35,938 nucleotides of DNA from contig JBHORD010000098.1 in assembly GCA_042408355.1 (NCBI GenBank), positions 1 through 35,938 of the forward strand. Reading direction: 5' to 3'. Source of the DNA: Fen-1038 sp042408355. GTDB taxonomy: Bacteria > Chloroflexota > Anaerolineae > Anaerolineales > Villigracilaceae. This document shows positions 33,415 to 35,938 of this stretch, one piece after another. The notes under the pieces were generated by a model. The model was given only the letters and a program-made list of their open reading frames with translations, was not told where the DNA came from and did no database searches. The translations under genes and the position numbers were made by a program. Within the stretch, counting starts at the first letter, position 1, and every line of letters starts with the position of its first letter.

Positions 33415-34035
33415 ATGCAAAGAGACATGGTGCAATTTTTGCAAAGCTTGCGAGGAGCTCAACCGATGATCTTTCTAGCGTTCCTCCTGGTTCGTCACGC
33501 AATGACGATCGGTGAGTTGAGCGAGTGGACAGGGTTGAGCGATGATGCAATCAGGCCAGCTGTAAAAAGCCTGGCTGCGAAAGGTTTGCTCTTCAAACAG
33601 ACCGGCGAACATGGCCGGACGACCTGGCTGCTGCGTGGCGAAACCTTCTTCGGTCACGTATTCCAGAATCCGCAAAAAGCGGATTCTGCCGCGTTAATTT
33701 CTTCTTCTTCTAGCTATAAAACTCAACTTTCTTCTACGGAAGAAGAAGAACAAGAAGAAGAGCCAGAATCCGCAAAAATCGGATTCTGCCTGAAAGCCTG
33801 TGATGAGGCTGGCATACGTGAACCGAAACGGTCGCAACTCTCGCGGCTTGAACATGTGACGCCGGAATTGATCAGCGCACATGTTGCGATGGCCAAAGCC
33901 GAAGGGCAGGGGATAGGGACTGCGATCTTTCGCATCGAGCATAACTGGCCGGTGAGTAAAAAGTTTTTCGAACCGCAATTAACGCGCGAGGAGATGATCA
34001 AGCAGAAGGTCGCGCGCTTTATGCGTGGAGAGTGA
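33415..34035 (+). CDS. Winged-helix DNA-binding protein with repeat-encoded linker
   Basis: The 206-aa protein has a MarR-like winged-helix region (about 18-78: FLLVRHAMTIGELSEWTG, LAAKGLLFKQTG) and a C-terminal helical region (about 125-206). Between them lies a low-complexity linker, polySer then acidic (about 84-124), encoded by a block of direct and inverted DNA repeats. GAGGATG precedes the ATG. It could be a replication initiator, a regulator or a control protein of the element. The C-terminal part recalls replication/DnaD-type tails only loosely. The 13-mer repeats upstream fit autoregulation. Confidence 0.8.
   Translation: MQRDMVQFLQSLRGAQPMIFLAFLLVRHAMTIGELSEWTGLSDDAIRPAVKSLAAKGLLFKQTGEHGRTTWLLRGETFFGHVFQNPQKADSAALISSSSSYKTQLSSTEEEEQEEEPESAKIGFCLKACDEAGIREPKRSQLSRLEHVTPELISAHVAMAKAEGQGIGTAIFRIEHNWPVSKKFFEPQLTREEMIKQKVARFMRGE
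33663..33790 (+). repeat. In-frame repeat block: two 28-bp hairpin repeats flanking a TTC/GAA inverted repeat
   Basis: Bases 33663-33690 and 33763-33790 are 28-bp direct repeats differing at one base, exactly 100 bases apart. Each contains AGAATCC with its complement GGATTCT and forms a hairpin. Between them TTCTTCTTC (about 33700) and GAAGAAGAA (about 33740) form another inverted repeat. The block lies inside the winged-helix gene and keeps its frame, coding for the polySer/acidic linker. Confidence 0.85.
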
Positions 34036-34038
34036 GGC

Positions 34039-34431
34039 ATGAAAAAATGGATATCCATTTTGCTGCTGTTGGCATTTGTGACTCTGGCATGCTTGAGTGT
34101 TGAAGCACCGGCGGTGATCGATCCTGCTGGTTCTGCGACCGCTGAGCCAACCTTAACAAATGCTGGTGCAGCTGCAACGGTGGCCACCACGGCGAGCTTA
34201 ACATCAACACCGGCGCCGCATGTGTGTGCGCGTGTGATTGCCGACACTGCAGAAAATTTGCGAAGCATTGCGGCGGCCAGTGGTCCAGTGAAGACCTGGC
34301 TAAAAAGCGGCGATGTTGTGACAGTGATCAATCAGCTTGATGCGGATTGGTGGCTGGTGACTTTTGGGCAGCATGTTGGCTATGCAAGGTCGAGCTACTT
34401 GAAGATTGAAGATTGCTCGAAGGGAGATTGA
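34039..34431 (+). CDS. Small secreted SH3-like (SH3b) lipoprotein
   Basis: The 130-aa product has a hydrophobic signal (1-17) with a weak lipobox ending TLAC (Cys18), then a Thr/Ala-rich stalk (20-58) and a C-terminal SH3b-type domain (about 62-125). The Trp-Trp block and NLRS...YARSSYLKIEDC are typical of bacterial SH3 domains that bind cell-wall peptides. It is close to the preceding stop (3 bases). Such proteins occur on cell surfaces and in some phages; here it may modify the host surface. Confidence 0.75.
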   Translation: MKKWISILLLLAFVTLACLSVEAPAVIDPAGSATAEPTLTNAGAAATVATTASLTSTPAPHVCARVIADTAENLRSIAAASGPVKTWLKSGDVVTVINQLDADWWLVTFGQHVGYARSSYLKIEDCSKGD

Positions 34432-34436
34432 TCAAC

Positions 34437-34652
34437 ATGAATATTTATCTCCTCGGTCGTGATTCTGTGGTGCGGATGCAAGGCAAAGCCAGCGTTGCCT
34501 ATGTGGAAGCGTTGAAGCTTGTGCCTATGGGCTATAAGATTGTGAAGCGTGAGCAATATCTGAAATGCAAGCGCGAGCTGATCAAAGCCGGTGTGATCAT
34601 GGTCAACAAGCGTGGCGTGAATCGTGTCGAAGAATTGGGAAGGAGTCAGTGA
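34437..34652 (+). CDS. Small element protein, unknown
   Basis: The 71-aa product is chosen to start at 34437, with AAGGGAG about 10 bases upstream; an in-frame ATG at 34413 would overlap the lipoprotein gene end. It is a basic, helix/strand-mixed protein with no recognised domain. Its stop overlaps the next start by one base (TGATG), so translation is coupled. Confidence 0.65.
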   Translation: MNIYLLGRDSVVRMQGKASVAYVEALKLVPMGYKIVKREQYLKCKRELIKAGVIMVNKRGVNRVEELGRSQ

Positions 34653-34933
34653 TGAATGCATTGGATGAGTTCGTTACGTTGGTGTGCGATATGCGCGAAG
34701 CACAGCGTGAGTGGTTTGACTTTGCTACTCATCTTGATGTGCCGCGGTCGCGTGAACAACGCGCTGATGTGTTGAAGCGAGCAAAAGCTGCTGAACAAAA
34801 GGTAGATGCCTGGCTTCAAAAATATACAGCTGACCGTGTGCAACTTGAGATGTGGAAGCGTGATGTAAAAGGGAGTGAATTGCCTGGTGTTTACAATGTG
34901 ACGCGTGAAGAAGACCTCGCAGAGCACGGATAA
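34652..34933 (+). CDS. Small helical element protein, unknown
   Basis: The 93-aa product is rich in Glu, Arg and Ala and predicted to be mostly helical, with a likely coiled coil at about 45-75. No family is recognised. The ATG overlaps the previous stop by one base, with GGAG at 34640-34643 as ribosome site. Confidence 0.65.
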   Translation: MNALDEFVTLVCDMREAQREWFDFATHLDVPRSREQRADVLKRAKAAEQKVDAWLQKYTADRVQLEMWKRDVKGSELPGVYNVTREEDLAEHG

Positions 34934-34937
34934 GCAA

Positions 34938-35291
34938 ATGACGCAGATGCAGCTGCCGTTCTTCTGGCCAGACCGTGAGGGCTTGATTAAACTGCCTCCG
35001 CCGCGCATGGCGAGACGACACATGCCGCGGCGGAGATCCTTTGCGATTTGGTTTGTTGAGCGTGCTGCCGGCGTTGTCGGATTCGGGCTTGTGCGTGATA
35101 TTGCATTTTGTACCTGGCTAAAGCGGTCGCTCGAGCTGGCAGACTTTCAATGCCTGACGGTGCATGAGGTGATTAACGGCGCAATGGCTGATTTGAAGCT
35201 CGACCAAGATACCGTGATTCGCTTCCTCGTGCGGCACACAAGTGCAAGGGAAGAATTTCGCTCTGACGGCCAGATCGTGACGATGCGCTGA
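34938..35291 (+). CDS. Small basic element protein, unknown
   Basis: I start at 34938 (MTQMQLPFFWP), just after the previous stop; an ATG at 34905 in the same frame overlaps the previous gene. The 117-aa product is basic at about 25-40 (RMARRHMPRRR) and has a hydrophobic central part. The C-terminus (DTVIRFLVRHTSAREEF) looks helix-turn-helix-like but is not clearly so. It is the last gene before a strong terminator. Confidence 0.6.
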   Translation: MTQMQLPFFWPDREGLIKLPPPRMARRHMPRRRSFAIWFVERAAGVVGFGLVRDIAFCTWLKRSLELADFQCLTVHEVINGAMADLKLDQDTVIRFLVRHTSAREEFRSDGQIVTMR

Positions 35292-35324
35292 AACATAGAA
35301 CGCTTTTGCTAGAACCCGATTGCA

Positions 35325-35354
35325 CGCCCACAGGAAAGCCTGTGGGCGTTTTTT
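35325..35354 (+). terminator. Strong intrinsic terminator of the element operon
   Basis: CGCCCACAGG (35325-35334) pairs perfectly with CCTGTGGGCG (35339-35348) around the loop AAAG, followed by six T. It ends the rightward gene row. Confidence 0.95.
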
Positions 35355-35359
35355 ATGGC

Positions 35360-35938
35360 CCTGTCCGAGGATTGGGACGCCTGAAAAGCTTTGGCGGCTT
35401 GCATTCGTGGGGTGGCCGCTAAAATTTGCGTTCAGGTGGCCGCACCACTTGCGAGAGGTGGGACACTGGCATACTGGGCGGTGGGAGTGAGAGGGAGCAC
35501 TTGGCCACCTGCAAATTTTTTGCAGCGGCCGGGGTACCCCACGAATGCACCCGAAGGGCGACGACTGCGAAGCGCTTAGGAGGAGAGCCGCACGCGCGCA
35601 AGCCTCGAGGGTTGATGGAGTGGGGACACTGGCACGAAAGAGGGTACTTACCCTAGATGATTAACACACCGCGCCTGTTGTACTCCACTACGCGAGATGC
35701 TTTTTACAACGTGAAGATGCGAGCAGGCGCGAAGGAACTGAGCGCCTCGTGTGGGTGCTCTTCCCACAATGGGCGAACGAAGTGAGCCCATGCGAGCATG
35801 CTATTTCACACGTGGCGGCACAGGGTTTTAGGCGCAACCGCGCCGACCGCTTGCAGTGTTCTTCTGCAAAGCGGGAAAACGAGAAGCCCCGCCCCCCTAT
35901 CCCAACTTCAACACACCTTGCTGGACGCGTAGCAGCGC
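35360..35938. ncRNA. Highly structured gene-free region: candidate structured RNA or origin/transfer region
   Basis: No frame in this 579-base stretch looks coding. A long imperfect inverted repeat spans 35400-35549 with perfectly paired blocks of 14, 7, 9 and 8 bases. Five consecutive hairpins follow at 35725-35747, 35750-35768, 35770-35790, 35831-35844 and 35848-35873. GGGACACTGGCA occurs twice (about 35460 and 35622). The density of stems suggests a large structured RNA or an origin-type locus, continuing past the window. Strand and ends are undetermined. Confidence 0.45.
35400..35549. repeat. 150-bp imperfect inverted repeat
   Basis: Paired blocks are TGCATTCGTGGGGT (35400-35413) with 35536-35549; GGCCGCT (35414-35420) with 35524-35530; AAAATTTGC (35421-35429) with 35511-35519; AGGTGGCC (35434-35441) with 35503-35510. 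That is 38 perfect pairs around a loop of about 60 bases, which itself can form small stems. GGGGTACCCC (35531-35540) is a palindrome on the right arm. Confidence 0.9.

Noticed and set aside
35426..35656. 76-codon and 62-codon plus-strand frames in the structured region
   Set aside because: They cross both arms of the large inverted repeat, have no ribosome site and have compositions unlike the neighbouring genes.

Overview
The window looks like a piece of a Chloroflexota (probably Anaerolineae) chromosome with the left end of an integrated element on its right side. This assignment is inference. It rests on Thr-Pro-rich spacers in secreted proteins, a Tad pilus operon with no outer-membrane secretin (as expected of a monoderm), a large CHAT-STAND protein and dense operons. 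No marker gene was compared.

Region 1 (1-12932, all minus strand) is one tightly packed operon read right to left. A three-part fusion protein (GT2 glycosyltransferase, GtrA membrane domain, HPr-kinase-like P-loop domain) comes first, then a GT39-like membrane glycosyltransferase. Five secreted proteins follow: a phosphoesterase/phospholipase C-like enzyme, an Ig-like protein, a GH99-like lipoprotein, and two tandem paralogous metallophosphoesterases. The last of these is extended with FN3 and LamG-like modules and runs off the window. Four of the secreted proteins end in a membrane helix plus short cytoplasmic tail, so the operon appears to build and display a surface-anchored set that processes glycans and phosphate esters.

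Region 2 (13377-17227, plus) is a three-gene cassette: a small three-helix membrane protein, a zinc-ribbon protein overlapping it by 4 bases, and a 997-aa CHAT protease-STAND ATPase-TPR protein. Its architecture resembles immune or cell-death modules in which a sensor-protease acts on a membrane effector. I regard it as the best candidate for an undescribed system.

Region 3 (17337-24033) is housekeeping: a DUF429 protein, a TlpA-like thioredoxin, a divergent Lgt-like membrane protein preceded by eleven 8-bp tandem repeats, and then a pterin cluster. The cluster has phenylalanine hydroxylase diverging from a PTR1-like reductase-folB-folK operon, with folE convergent, so the aromatic hydroxylase sits beside genes able to make its tetrahydropterin cofactor. 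hpf follows.

Region 4 (24030-31034, minus) is a Tad/Flp pilus locus: flp with its own promoter and terminator, then cpaB, tadZ/cpaE, tadA, tadB and tadC, running on into a ComF-family gene and hpf. A cruciform-forming repeat lies between tadA and tadB.

Region 5 (31136-35938) starts with the 3' part of a tRNA, most like tRNA-His, next to a complete tyrosine integrase gene. This looks like the left attachment site of an integrated element. The element carries a KGG-like small protein, a four-helix membrane protein, a winged-helix protein with an odd in-frame repeat block, an SH3-like lipoprotein and three small unknown proteins ending at a strong terminator. After this come about 580 bases with no credible gene but many strong inverted repeats: a candidate structured RNA or origin/transfer region. 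The right end of the element is outside the window.
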